Of a DNA stretch of 50,478 nt, positions 7,556-15,089 are shown in pieces. The notes under the pieces are model-generated. The model was not told the origin of the DNA and did no database searches. It saw only the letters and a program-made list of their open reading frames with translations. Numbering within the stretch: the first letter of the stretch is position 1; every line of letters begins with the position of its first letter. Source of the stretch: JBFWIW01 sp050253535 (GTDB lineage: Bacteria > Bacillota > Clostridia > Oscillospirales > Oscillospiraceae); the NCBI GenBank assembly GCA_050253535.1, contig JBFWIW010000014.1, forward strand, positions 1 to 50,478. The letters are read 5' to 3'. A program made the position numbers and the translations under genes.

Positions 7556-8572
7556 CTAGTATCTTCCAAACGTGCAGGCCGGGAAATAGCAGTCTGGACA
7601 CTGAAGACAGAGACCGCCTTCTCCGAGGTGCACCAAATCTTTCTTTGTGAAACGGTCGCCGGAGAAAAGTTGCGGCAGAACAACATCGAACATGGTAATT
7701 TTAGCGTGGACGGCGGCCCCGGGTACACCGATGATGGCCACGTCCCCGAGATAGGCTAGCGTAAACATGTTTCCGGGTTGAGCGGGGACGCCCTTTGTGA
7801 TGATCTTGGCTCCTGTCGCTTCTATCGCAGAGAAGGTGAGATCATCCGGATCAACGGACATGCCGCCGGTGAGTATTATGAGGTCTGCTCCCGCTTCGAG
7901 GTATTTATCTATCGCAGCGGAGAGCATGGCCGGGGCATCGTCGCATATGGAAAAGCCAAGAATATCACACGGGAATTTGGAAAGCTTTTTACGGGCTATG
8001 GGTTCAAACTTATCGACTATACGCCCCGAATATATCTCGGAGCCCGTTATGACAATACCGGCATGAAGGCGCTTATAAGGTCTTATATCAAAAAGTTTTT
8101 TTCCGGCACAAAGTTTTTCCGCCGAAATTATCTGATCTTCCTTAGTTACGAGCGGGACAATGCGTGCGCTCGCTATGCGATAGCCGGGTTCAATCGGGAA
8201 GTGGTCGGGTATCGAGCAGATAGTTATGTCGCCGATGGAATTTATTTTGTCCAAAAGGTCCGTATCCACGCGGAAAAGTCCTCGAGTGTCGGAAATGAGG
8301 CTCACCTTTCCCTCCGACGGGGCGGTATAGTGGGCGCCGATAACCTGCGCCATGGCGGCAAGGCGAAGTGCTGCGTCCTCCTCGTGGATTTCTCCGGCAC
8401 TTTCTTCCCAGACAAATATACATCGCTTCCCCAGGTCAAGGAGCTTCGGAATATCGTCTTCGGTTATGACATGTCCGCGGCGAAAGGCTACGCCCTTGAA
8501 ACCGTCGCGGATGGCGGTGATGTCGTGGCAGAGAGGGAACCCAACCGCATTTTCTACGTTTATTTTTTTCAT
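7556..8572 (-). CDS. MoCF-domain molybdopterin-binding protein with C-terminal cysteine cluster
   Basis: About 338 residues. The start is ATG at 8572 (MKKINVENAVGFPLCHD) with GGAGGATC at 8577-8584; a longer frame to 8662 overlaps the riboswitch terminator. The N-terminal half is the extension seen in clostridial MoeA-like proteins, and the C-terminal half is a MoCF domain (ADLIILTGGMSVDPDD). The last 20 residues carry CLQCPDC followed by FPAC, a likely metal-binding knot. It probably binds molybdopterin or assists cofactor delivery; exact role unknown. It is the first gene of the Moco operon behind the riboswitch. Confidence 0.85.
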   Translation of the reverse strand: MKKINVENAVGFPLCHDITAIRDGFKGVAFRRGHVITEDDIPKLLDLGKRCIFVWEESAGEIHEEDAALRLAAMAQVIGAHYTAPSEGKVSLISDTRGLFRVDTDLLDKINSIGDITICSIPDHFPIEPGYRIASARIVPLVTKEDQIISAEKLCAGKKLFDIRPYKRLHAGIVITGSEIYSGRIVDKFEPIARKKLSKFPCDILGFSICDDAPAMLSAAIDKYLEAGADLIILTGGMSVDPDDLTFSAIEATGAKIITKGVPAQPGNMFTLAYLGDVAIIGVPGAAVHAKITMFDVVLPQLFSGDRFTKKDLVHLGEGGLCLQCPDCYFPACTFGRY

Positions 8573-8618
8573 TTCTGATCCTCCGGCCGCCCGCTTGATC
8601 CTCAGCCAAAAATGGCAG

Positions 8619-8752
8619 AAAAAATCTGTCCGGCAAAGCGGGCCGGATACTCTCCTTTTCAAAATGTGGAAGGCGGGGGCGTTTCCGCCCCGACCCTTTG
8701 ACCCGACGGGTCAGGCCGGGCTCCTTGAAGGTCGAGGGAGCGGCGGCTCGGA
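8619..8752 (-). promoter_or_regulatory. Moco-family riboswitch of the moa operon
   Basis: The minus-strand leader (8752 down to about 8650) shares the blocks GGTCAAAGGGTCG, CGGAAACG, GCCTTCC and TTGAAAAG, in the same order and spacing, with the plus-strand leader of modABC. This fits the Moco (or Tuco) RNA motif, known upstream of moa and mod operons. It ends in an intrinsic terminator: stem TCCGGC/GCCGGA (8647-8642 with 8634-8629), then six U at 8624-8619, so regulation is probably by premature termination. Class assignment is from memory of the motif, not a covariance search. Confidence 0.75.
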
Positions 8753-8773
8753 GATAATTATTAATTTTAGACT

Positions 8774-8803
8774 ATTATACACTCTTAGGCATACGCGATT
8801 CAA
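8774..8803 (-). promoter_or_regulatory. Promoter of the moa operon
   Basis: On the minus strand TTGAAT (8803-8798) and TATAAT (8779-8774) are 18 bases apart; the start site would be near 8767, directly before the riboswitch. Confidence 0.8.
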
Positions 8804-8850
8804 GAGGCAAGCACAAAGAGGGGCAGAATGTAGTATTTTGTTGTTTGATG

Positions 8851-8879
8851 TTGACAAGTTGTGAGCACCGTGCTATTTT
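8851..8879 (+). promoter_or_regulatory. Promoter of modABC
   Basis: TTGACA (8851-8856) and TATTTT (8874-8879) are separated by 17 bases, and the transcript would begin near 8886, right at the riboswitch. It diverges from the moa promoter about 50 bp away. Confidence 0.75.
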
Positions 8880-8887
8880 GTAAAAGT

Positions 8888-9071
8888 CTTCGAGCCCCTG
8901 CGTCTAAGGTATTTGCTATGACGTACGGGCCGGGCCGCTTAGCGGTCAAAGGGTCGAACCGGAAACGGCGCGGCCTTCCTTATTGAAAAGAAGGCGGGAA
9001 ATACGTCATTTGCCGGCGCTTAAGCCCCGGTCTTTTGTTGTTGCCCGTTTCTTTTCGGAAACGGGCTTTTT
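8888..9071 (+). promoter_or_regulatory. Moco-family riboswitch of modABC with terminator
   Basis: The leader has an outer stem ATGACGTA (8918-8925) with TACGTCAT (9002-9009). Inside it are the conserved blocks GGTCAAAGGGTCG (8944-8956), CCGGAAACGG (8959-8968), GCCTTCC and TTGAAAAG, shared with the divergent moa leader. An intrinsic terminator follows: GCCCGTTTC (9043-9051) with GAAACGGGC (9058-9066), then TTTTT. Expression is probably turned off when cofactor is plentiful. Moco and Tuco types cannot be told apart here. Confidence 0.78.
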
Positions 9072-9112
9072 GTTTGCCTGTTTTCGTATATAAACAACAG
9101 GAGGAAATTCAA

Positions 9113-10012
9113 ATGAAAAAAAGCATAACTCTTTTACTGGCTATGTCCCTTATCTTCTGCCTGCTTTCCGGGTGCGGAGCGAGCGGCCAGTCGGCGACAA
9201 CAACAACGACAACCGAAACGGGCACCGCCACACAAACGGGCACCGCCACACAAACGGGCACGCAGACTGAAACCGCAGAGCCCGTCAAGCTCACCGTATT
9301 TGCCGCGGCATCCATGACCGAGGCCATGAACCAGATAGCGGAACTCTATAAGGATGTTGCCCCAAACGTGACGCTTGTCTACAACTTCGATTCGAGCGGT
9401 TTGCTCAAGACCCAGATCGAAGAGGGCGCAGACTGTGACGTCTTCATATCCGCCGGCCAGAAGCAGATGGATCAGCTCGACATTACGGCGGACGCCTCCG
9501 TCAACACTGACGGCCTTGATTTCATTCTCGCGGACAGCCGCTTCAACATCGTCTCCAACTCCGTCGTCCTCATCGTACCGGAAGGCTCCGACAAGGGGAT
9601 AGCGAGTTTCGACGACGTTGACACCGATAAGGTCTCCCTTATTGCTCTTGGAAACTCCGACGTGCCCGCAGGGCAGTATGCCGAGCAGGTGTTTACCTAT
9701 ATGAACGTATGGGATGATCTCAATTCCAAAAACAAGATATCCTTTGCCACGAACGTAAAGGAAGTACTGGCGCAGGTTCAGGCGGCCTCCGTCGACTGCG
9801 GAGTCGTTTACAGCACTGACGCCGAAACATCGACAGGTGTAACTGTCGTAGCCGCCGCACCGGAAGAAAGTCACAAGGCAATAGTCTATCCCGCCGCCAT
9901 TATAAACGTGAATACGAATCAGGAGGCGGCCGAAGCTTTCATGGAGTTCCTCAAGTCCGACGCGTGTTCCGCCGTATTTGAGAGTATCGGATTCTCAATT
10001 CCCGAGAGATAA
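9113..10012 (+). CDS. modA: Molybdate-binding lipoprotein ModA
   Basis: 299 residues starting at ATG 9113 behind AGGAGG (9099-9104). The signal peptide ends in a lipobox L18-S19-G20-C21, so it is a lipid-anchored extracellular binding protein. A Thr/Gln/Gly linker follows, containing an 18-bp tandem DNA repeat (about 9218-9260). The ModA core begins near residue 57 (KLTVFAAASMTEAMNQIAEL), with the oxyanion-binding serine region in AAASMTEA. It delivers molybdate (or tungstate) to ModBC. The stop overlaps the modB start (TAATG). Confidence 0.93.
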   Translation: MKKSITLLLAMSLIFCLLSGCGASGQSATTTTTTETGTATQTGTATQTGTQTETAEPVKLTVFAAASMTEAMNQIAELYKDVAPNVTLVYNFDSSGLLKTQIEEGADCDVFISAGQKQMDQLDITADASVNTDGLDFILADSRFNIVSNSVVLIVPEGSDKGIASFDDVDTDKVSLIALGNSDVPAGQYAEQVFTYMNVWDDLNSKNKISFATNVKEVLAQVQAASVDCGVVYSTDAETSTGVTVVAAAPEESHKAIVYPAAIINVNTNQEAAEAFMEFLKSDACSAVFESIGFSIPER

Positions 10013-10704
10013 TGGACTGGTTTCCGCTAATAAATTCCCTGCGAATAGCAGCGATGTCCACGATGGTGACGTTTTTTGCCGGCATTTTTGCCGCGTACTA
10101 CATAGCTAAAATACCGAAAGCCATAAAGGGAGTGTTGGATTGTGTTCTGACACTTCCTATGGTGCTTCCGCCAACGGTTGTGGGTTTTTTTCTTTTAAAA
10201 ACTATAGGCCCGAAGGGACCGATAGGCTCGGGCATATTGGAGCTTTTTAACATAAAGCTCACGATGACGTGGTATTCGGCAATTTTTGCCACGGTGATAG
10301 TCACCTTCCCTCTTATGTACCGCACGGCGCGCGGCGCGTTCGAATCTTTCGACGAGACGCTGGCCTTTTCGGGCAGGACGCTGGGTCTATCGAATACCTA
10401 TATCTTCTGGTGGATAATGATGCCTGCCTGCAGGCAGGGGATCATAGCGGGCACTGTCCTTGCGTTTGCCCGCGCCCTCGGAGAATACGGCGCAACATCC
10501 ATGGTGACGGGCTATATCCCAGGGAGGACTGCGACTGTCGCAACCACGGTATATCAGCTCTGGCGGGAGGGAAACGATGCCCTTGCCTATAAATGGGTTG
10601 GCATAAATCTTGTAATATCGTTCATTGTCCTGGTATCGGTAAATATGCTGGAAGAGCGCGAAAAACAGCAGAGACGGCCTACGGCAGCCGCGTACGAGGG
10701 GTGA
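10012..10704 (+). CDS. modB: Molybdate ABC transporter permease ModB
   Basis: 230 residues, about five to six membrane helices, type I ABC permease. The EAA loop that docks on the ATPase is visible as ARALGEYGATSMVTG near residues 155-170, and the early segment has the ModB pattern LTLPMVLPPTVVGFFLL. It forms the membrane channel for molybdate. It overlaps modA by one base and is followed by modC 4 bases after its stop. Confidence 0.95.
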   Translation: MDWFPLINSLRIAAMSTMVTFFAGIFAAYYIAKIPKAIKGVLDCVLTLPMVLPPTVVGFFLLKTIGPKGPIGSGILELFNIKLTMTWYSAIFATVIVTFPLMYRTARGAFESFDETLAFSGRTLGLSNTYIFWWIMMPACRQGIIAGTVLAFARALGEYGATSMVTGYIPGRTATVATTVYQLWREGNDALAYKWVGINLVISFIVLVSVNMLEEREKQQRRPTAAAYEG

Positions 10705-10708
10705 TGTG

Positions 10709-11755
10709 ATGTCGGTCTATGTGAAAATAAAAAAGCGCCTCGGCGATTTTCAGCTGGATGTAGAGTTTGAAGCTGGAAATGAAGTGATCGCGCTCCTCGG
10801 AGCGTCAGGCTGTGGAAAGAGCATGACTCTGCGCTGCATAGCAGGGGTCGAAAAGCCGGATGAGGGACTGATCATAGTTGACGATGTCGTGTTCTTCGAC
10901 TCGAAGTGCCATATAGACCTAACACCGCAAGAGAGAAGGACAGGTTTACTTTTCCAGAATTATGCCCTGTTCCCGAATATGACGGCCCGCCAGAACATTG
11001 CTCTGGGCGCAAAACGCGACAATAACAAAAAAACCCGCGAGAGAAAAGTATCAAACATTATTAAAGCATTCAGGCTGGACGAGTTCTGCGGCCACTTGCC
11101 GTCACAGCTCTCGGGCGGGCAGCAGCAGCGCACGGCGCTTGCGCGTATCCTTGTCTCCGAGCCTCGCATAATAATGCTGGACGAGCCTTTTTCTGCGCTT
11201 GACAGTCACCTTAAATTCTATTTGGAGCAGGAGGTGACGGACGTCATTCAAACGTTCGGCAGGAGCGTTATCCTGGTCTCACACAACAGGGACGAGGTCT
11301 ACCGCATGAGCGACTCCGTCGCCGTTCTGCATGACGGGAAAGTTTCCGACTTCGGCACCAAAGCTTCGCTTTTCGCCTCCCCTAAGACCGTACATTCCGC
11401 ACGCCTGACGGGGTGTAAGAATATTTCAAAGGCCTATATGACGGGTGAAAAGACTGCCTGTGCCGAGGACTGGGATATGGAACTTATTCTGCCGGAGGCT
11501 CTGCCGAAAGGCGGCGGGTATGTCGGCATACGCGCTCATGACGTAGCGCCCGGTGGTGGGCGAGACAACGATGTGATCTGCCGCGTCATGCGAGAAATAG
11601 AGAACCCGTTCTCATTCTCCGTTATGCTAAGGCCGGTATGGAGCCCGGAAGGCCCCCTCATCGACTGGGAGATGGAAAAAGACGTTTGGCGGAATTTGCG
11701 CGCGCCGGAAGTTATGGTTTCGCTCCCCGCGTCTAAAATATTGGTACTCAAATAA
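10709..11755 (+). CDS. modC: Molybdate ABC transporter ATP-binding protein ModC
   Basis: About 348 residues. Walker A reads GASGCGKSMT (Met where Thr is usual after Ser), the signature is LSGGQQQRTALAR, and Walker B is IIMLDEPFSALD. The region after about residue 230 is the MOP/TOBE-like part that may sense molybdate. It powers ModB. The start is ambiguous between GTG 10706 and ATG 10709; ATG is chosen for better spacing from GAGGGG (10696-10701). Confidence 0.93.
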   Translation: MSVYVKIKKRLGDFQLDVEFEAGNEVIALLGASGCGKSMTLRCIAGVEKPDEGLIIVDDVVFFDSKCHIDLTPQERRTGLLFQNYALFPNMTARQNIALGAKRDNNKKTRERKVSNIIKAFRLDEFCGHLPSQLSGGQQQRTALARILVSEPRIIMLDEPFSALDSHLKFYLEQEVTDVIQTFGRSVILVSHNRDEVYRMSDSVAVLHDGKVSDFGTKASLFASPKTVHSARLTGCKNISKAYMTGEKTACAEDWDMELILPEALPKGGGYVGIRAHDVAPGGGRDNDVICRVMREIENPFSFSVMLRPVWSPEGPLIDWEMEKDVWRNLRAPEVMVSLPASKILVLK

Positions 11756-11757
11756 GC

Positions 11758-11789
11758 AGAGCGCCCCGAAAATGACTTCGGGGCGCTCT
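11758..11789. terminator. Hairpin after modABC
   Basis: A perfect 13-bp stem (11758-11770 with 11777-11789) begins 2 bases after the modC stop codon; no clear T run follows. The remaining spacer to 12021 holds a GC-rich hairpin near 11900-11920 and no gene that I can support. Confidence 0.6.
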
Positions 11790-12021
11790 GGACTTCAATT
11801 AAGCCCAACCGTTAAGCGGGGGCTTATACTACTATTTAGCTGAAATGATGAAAATAAAAAGCGAGGATGCTTATTGTCCGGTAAGGCAGACGACGACGGC
11901 GGCGGGCTGTCGCCCGCCTGGAAGAATAATGCCGCCGGGCGGTAAACAAACCGCTTTTTACAATCAGGTTAACCAAATGGTAATATTATTAGAGCGTTGT
12001 AATTTGCAAATAGAGCATAAG

Positions 12022-12780
12022 CTAGTCTTTACTATATTTTGCAAGGAGCCTTGATGTTTTTTTCAAGGCATTTTGTTCTATTTTGGCTACATATGATCTG
12101 CTGATGCCGAGAGATTCAGCGACCTCACGTTGTGTCAACGGCTTCTGGCCGTATCGCATATCCATTACCGCAGCTTCTCGTTCTGTGAGGTTCTTCGATA
12201 ATTCAGCTGTATCTTTTGCATATATATATGGGCTGTCAGCGTAAACTGCAGCAGGTTTTAAAGTATATAGTGGAACAGTTTTCTGAGTTCCGTGTTTTAG
12301 GGTATGATTATTTTTGTTTTTCTTTAAATTATTTCTTGATGCGGCTAACGGCTTTGACGGAATAGCGTATGCGTTTCTTTTAATTAAATTTTTTTTTTGC
12401 TGACGGCGGTCACGTTGATGCTGCAGACGGCGCTTTTTTAAATACTCATTAAGAATATCATTAATTACAGGCGGCATTTCTTTTCTCCGCATATTTAATT
12501 TTATGCAAAATATATCCAGGGGATCAATAATAATATCACACTCATCAAATGCAAAACCGTAATCTACTTTAGAATCTATTTTATTTATTTGATTATTTAA
12601 TAAAATTATATGTGAACCTTCCTTACTTAGATCCTCATCAATTTCTTCATAGTTTGAAAGCTTCCCATATTCATCTTCAATCTGAATATAGTATTTTTCG
12701 TTCTTTTGATAAATGGGCCTTAAGAAGCAAGGAAATTGATTAGTAATTCTATATCCGCCAATAATGGAAATATCACTCAC
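12022..12780 (-). CDS. Unknown N-terminal domain fused to sigma-70 region 4 HTH
   Basis: 252 residues. The last 60 read as sigma factor region 4 (LTEREAAVMDMRYGQ, then LTQREVAESLGISRSYVAKIEQ), closest by eye to sporulation sigma factors E/G/K. No region 2 or 3 is present, so it is not a working sigma factor by itself. Residues 1-110 are an unrecognised acidic alpha/beta-looking domain, and residues 110-180 are a basic, Lys/Arg/Asn-rich linker. The start is GTG at 12780, overlapping the previous gene by GTGA, with GAGGAG upstream. The N-terminal part is markedly AT-rich compared with neighbours, while the region 4 part is nearer local composition, suggesting a chimera. It probably binds DNA; function unknown. 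Confidence 0.75.
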   Translation of the reverse strand: MSDISIIGGYRITNQFPCFLRPIYQKNEKYYIQIEDEYGKLSNYEEIDEDLSKEGSHIILLNNQINKIDSKVDYGFAFDECDIIIDPLDIFCIKLNMRRKEMPPVINDILNEYLKKRRLQHQRDRRQQKKNLIKRNAYAIPSKPLAASRNNLKKNKNNHTLKHGTQKTVPLYTLKPAAVYADSPYIYAKDTAELSKNLTEREAAVMDMRYGQKPLTQREVAESLGISRSYVAKIEQNALKKTSRLLAKYSKD

Positions 12781-13544
12781 AATCCCAACTCCTCAGCCAG
12801 CGAACTCGCAAGCTCATATATTTCGGAAAAATAATAAACAAGATTAGCATTAAAAATAGTACGGTAACTACTATGCTTTATCTTATATGTATTATTTATT
12901 TTATCCATTAAATCGTCGCAGGCCTCAAGCTCCTTAGGCATTACTATTCCAATAATATGATCAGCTATTCTTATGGGTTCGGAAACAATGAACTCTATAG
13001 TATTTTTTCTATGGTCGGTATCAATGGTTGGGCAGCTGATTATTCGTGCATATGCATTCAGAAGATAATCATTAAACTTCAGCATATCTATATTATTTAC
13101 ATTGTAACGGCCTTGCCTGTATTTGTCTTTGCTCGTGTAAAAAAAGTTTATAAATCTCGAGACATAGTCATAATCGGGTTCCAATTGAAAATCTGAAAGC
13201 TGTTCAACTTCATTTACGAAACCCTTGTATCTGCCGCTTATAAAAGCGCCGGAATCAAAGGGGTAAACTTTATCTAAATCAAAAATTGTAGGTTTAAAAA
13301 TAAAGCAAACCGGATAATTGTCCGATATCCCTTTTCCGTTAATAGGATAAGATGCTCTCCCATAAAAAAGAAAAGAACTTTCTTTATCGTAATTATCTAT
13401 TTTTTGGGGGATAATCAATCCGGTATTTAATATTTCTTCAGCATGCCTGAGCTTTGTCGAGTGAAAAACAGCTAATCGGTCTATTGGCTTACAAGATGAA
13501 ATATATTTATCAAATTCCGAAATAATGCGGCTTATTTTAATCAT
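12777..13544 (-). CDS. Unrecognised protein, possibly ADP-ribosyltransferase-like
   Basis: About 255 residues, AT-rich coding sequence. No family was confidently recognised. Near the N-terminus is LAVFHSTKLRHAEEILNTGL, a His-Ser-Thr followed by a helix and 'G-I/L-I-P', then FLFYGRASYP, later VYPFDSGAF, and an acidic strand NTIEFIVSEP near residue 195. The order His, Tyr, Glu recalls the catalytic layout of some ADP-ribosyltransferase folds, but this is only a guess. The start is ATG at 13544 (MIKISRI) with GGAG 11 bases upstream; an ATG at 13565 is possible but lacks a site. It is translationally coupled to the region 4 protein and driven by its own promoter at 13640-13668. Confidence 0.7.
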   Translation of the reverse strand: MIKISRIISEFDKYISSCKPIDRLAVFHSTKLRHAEEILNTGLIIPQKIDNYDKESSFLFYGRASYPINGKGISDNYPVCFIFKPTIFDLDKVYPFDSGAFISGRYKGFVNEVEQLSDFQLEPDYDYVSRFINFFYTSKDKYRQGRYNVNNIDMLKFNDYLLNAYARIISCPTIDTDHRKNTIEFIVSEPIRIADHIIGIVMPKELEACDDLMDKINNTYKIKHSSYRTIFNANLVYYFSEIYELASSLAEELGL

Positions 13545-13639
13545 CCCTCTCAGAACTCCGCACATTGCCGGGCGTTACGCAGTTGGAAAAGTCATATCCG
13601 CCGACGGCCGAGTGTTTCACGGCCAATGAACTCAAAATG

Positions 13640-13668
13640 ATTATACCATCATTTCCCATATCATTCAA
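13640..13668 (-). promoter_or_regulatory. Promoter of the AT-rich two-gene cassette
   Basis: On the minus strand TTGAAT (13668-13663) and TATAAT (13645-13640) are 17 bases apart. The start site would be near 13633, leaving an untranslated leader of about 90 bases. Confidence 0.75.
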
Positions 13669-13737
13669 TGCTTTTGACTTGATATTCTTTACTCGATAAC
13701 CGTTTTTGGCTTGTTCCGTAACCGGGCTCTTTGACAG

Positions 13738-13774
13738 ACCGTCGCCCCGGACACAGTTCGGGGCGACGGTTTTG
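13738..13774. terminator. Terminator-like hairpin after the larA-like gene
   Basis: A perfect 12-bp GC-rich stem (13738-13749 with 13759-13770). The T run (TTTT) is on the plus side and the matching A run precedes it on the minus side, so for the minus-strand operon it is not ideal. Confidence 0.5.
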
Positions 13775-13804
13775 AAATAAATTAAACGAATACGGAAGAG
13801 ATTC

Positions 13805-15088
13805 TTAAAATAAATCCCCCAGATTGCCGTTCGCATCAAACTCAAGGTCAAAGAGGCCGCCCGCTTGCTTAACGCGCTCTCCGCCGCAGTTCGCCTCGAA
13901 AGCGGCCTCGGACAGATAAATACTGTCCAGATGCTTCGTACTGCGGATCATGACCATCTTTATCTTTTGGGGATCAAAAACGCCGCACTGTTTTACGCAC
14001 GCCTGTATGACGCTCCGGTCCGAGGATAGCACCATAGGAAGACGGGATGAGGTGGGCTCACCGGAGGTGAGCGTGTTTACATAAAGCGCCTCAAAGTCGA
14101 TCTTGTCATACAGTCTTTCCGTGACAAAATCCGACAGTCCCATACCGTTAGCGTTGCCGCCGGACTTCTCGGAGAGGTCGAGTATTCCAAGCTTCGTGAC
14201 GTTCGGGCCGCCGTAAGCACAGTTTGTATGATAGCGGCCGATAATATTGGTGTCCATGCCCGTTCCGCTTACGTCCTTGCCGATCTCTTTTACGATAAGG
14301 ACGTCTATATTGTCAAGGTATATCCTCGGCATCAGTGAAAACGCCTTTTTGAGTATAACGGGCTCCTTCTCGAAGAGCTCCTCACGGGCGAGGGCATCGA
14401 CTTCGGCCAGATGTCCGTAGCCGTTTTCAATAGTCGCGACTCCGCCGAGTATGGGCAGACGGTCGTATATGATGTGCGCTGCGGATTCAAGGTTACCCGG
14501 CATATTGGCAAAGCGGAGGAAGTGCGTGGCCTCCGCGCCCTTCTGTTTGCCGAGACCGATGACCATGATCTTTATCAGCCCGCTCTCATATGTACCCCGA
14601 AACGAGGTGTGCGGCTTTATGCGGTTAAACAATATTATCCCGTCGGATTCACAGGCGTATCTGTCGACGTAGACGGGCATATCGCGCTCAGTCCGGCCTA
14701 TCTCAACGACTTCCATAGAGGAATATATTTTCGCGCCTATGGTATCTTCGGTTATGCCGAAGTGGTGGAGCATTTCGGCCTGGCCCTCCGCGGTCGCGCC
14801 CCCGTGACTGCCCATCGCCGGGATTAGCATGGGCTCCGCACCCTTTTCCTTTAAAAACCGGACAACGGCCCTTAGTATATCCAGATAGCGGTCGACTCCC
14901 CGGCTGCCGCAGGTGACGGCTATCCGCTTTCCCCGGAGGTCCTGAGGAAACTTCTCAGGCAGAAGTTTGCCGAGCTTTCTGTCCAAATCAGGTTCGTGCA
15001 CATCCGAAAAGGACTCGCTGACCTTCATAACCCGCGGTATCCGGGTGCCGCTGAGCATTTTATCAAGCGTAGCGGTATATGGGAGCAT
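13805..15088 (-). CDS. LarA-family (DUF2088) nickel-dependent racemase-like protein
   Basis: About 427 residues; start ATG at 15088 (MLPYTATLDKML) with GGAGG 6 bases upstream. LarA enzymes racemise lactate or other 2-hydroxyacids with a nickel pincer nucleotide. Visible marks are the glycine-rich GSHGGATAEGQ, KPHT with the metal-ligand His, a Lys 13 residues later in ESGLIKIMVIGLGK, and a His 16 residues after that Lys. The spacing His-Lys is three residues longer than in the lactate racemase I remember (10), so it may belong to the LarA-homologue group with another 2-hydroxyacid substrate. It is last in the FAD-oxidase/Etf operon, which supports a role in converting one enantiomer for oxidation. 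Confidence 0.85.
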   Translation of the reverse strand: MLPYTATLDKMLSGTRIPRVMKVSESFSDVHEPDLDRKLGKLLPEKFPQDLRGKRIAVTCGSRGVDRYLDILRAVVRFLKEKGAEPMLIPAMGSHGGATAEGQAEMLHHFGITEDTIGAKIYSSMEVVEIGRTERDMPVYVDRYACESDGIILFNRIKPHTSFRGTYESGLIKIMVIGLGKQKGAEATHFLRFANMPGNLESAAHIIYDRLPILGGVATIENGYGHLAEVDALAREELFEKEPVILKKAFSLMPRIYLDNIDVLIVKEIGKDVSGTGMDTNIIGRYHTNCAYGGPNVTKLGILDLSEKSGGNANGMGLSDFVTERLYDKIDFEALYVNTLTSGEPTSSRLPMVLSSDRSVIQACVKQCGVFDPQKIKMVMIRSTKHLDSIYLSEAAFEANCGGERVKQAGGLFDLEFDANGNLGDLF

Positions 15089-15089
15089 A

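Noticed and set aside
11800..12021. Possible gene or attachment site at the edge of the AT-rich cassette
   Set aside because: No integrase, no direct repeats flanking 12022-13800, and the 69-codon plus frame there has no ribosome site.
13544..13640. Possible 33-codon leader peptide before the AT-rich cassette
   Set aside because: Only TTG starts without a convincing ribosome site are available; left as untranslated leader.
13537..13851. Minus-strand frame of 104 codons between the cassette and the racemase gene
   Set aside because: It crosses the terminator hairpin and the cassette promoter and overlaps both neighbours; no ribosome site or family pattern.
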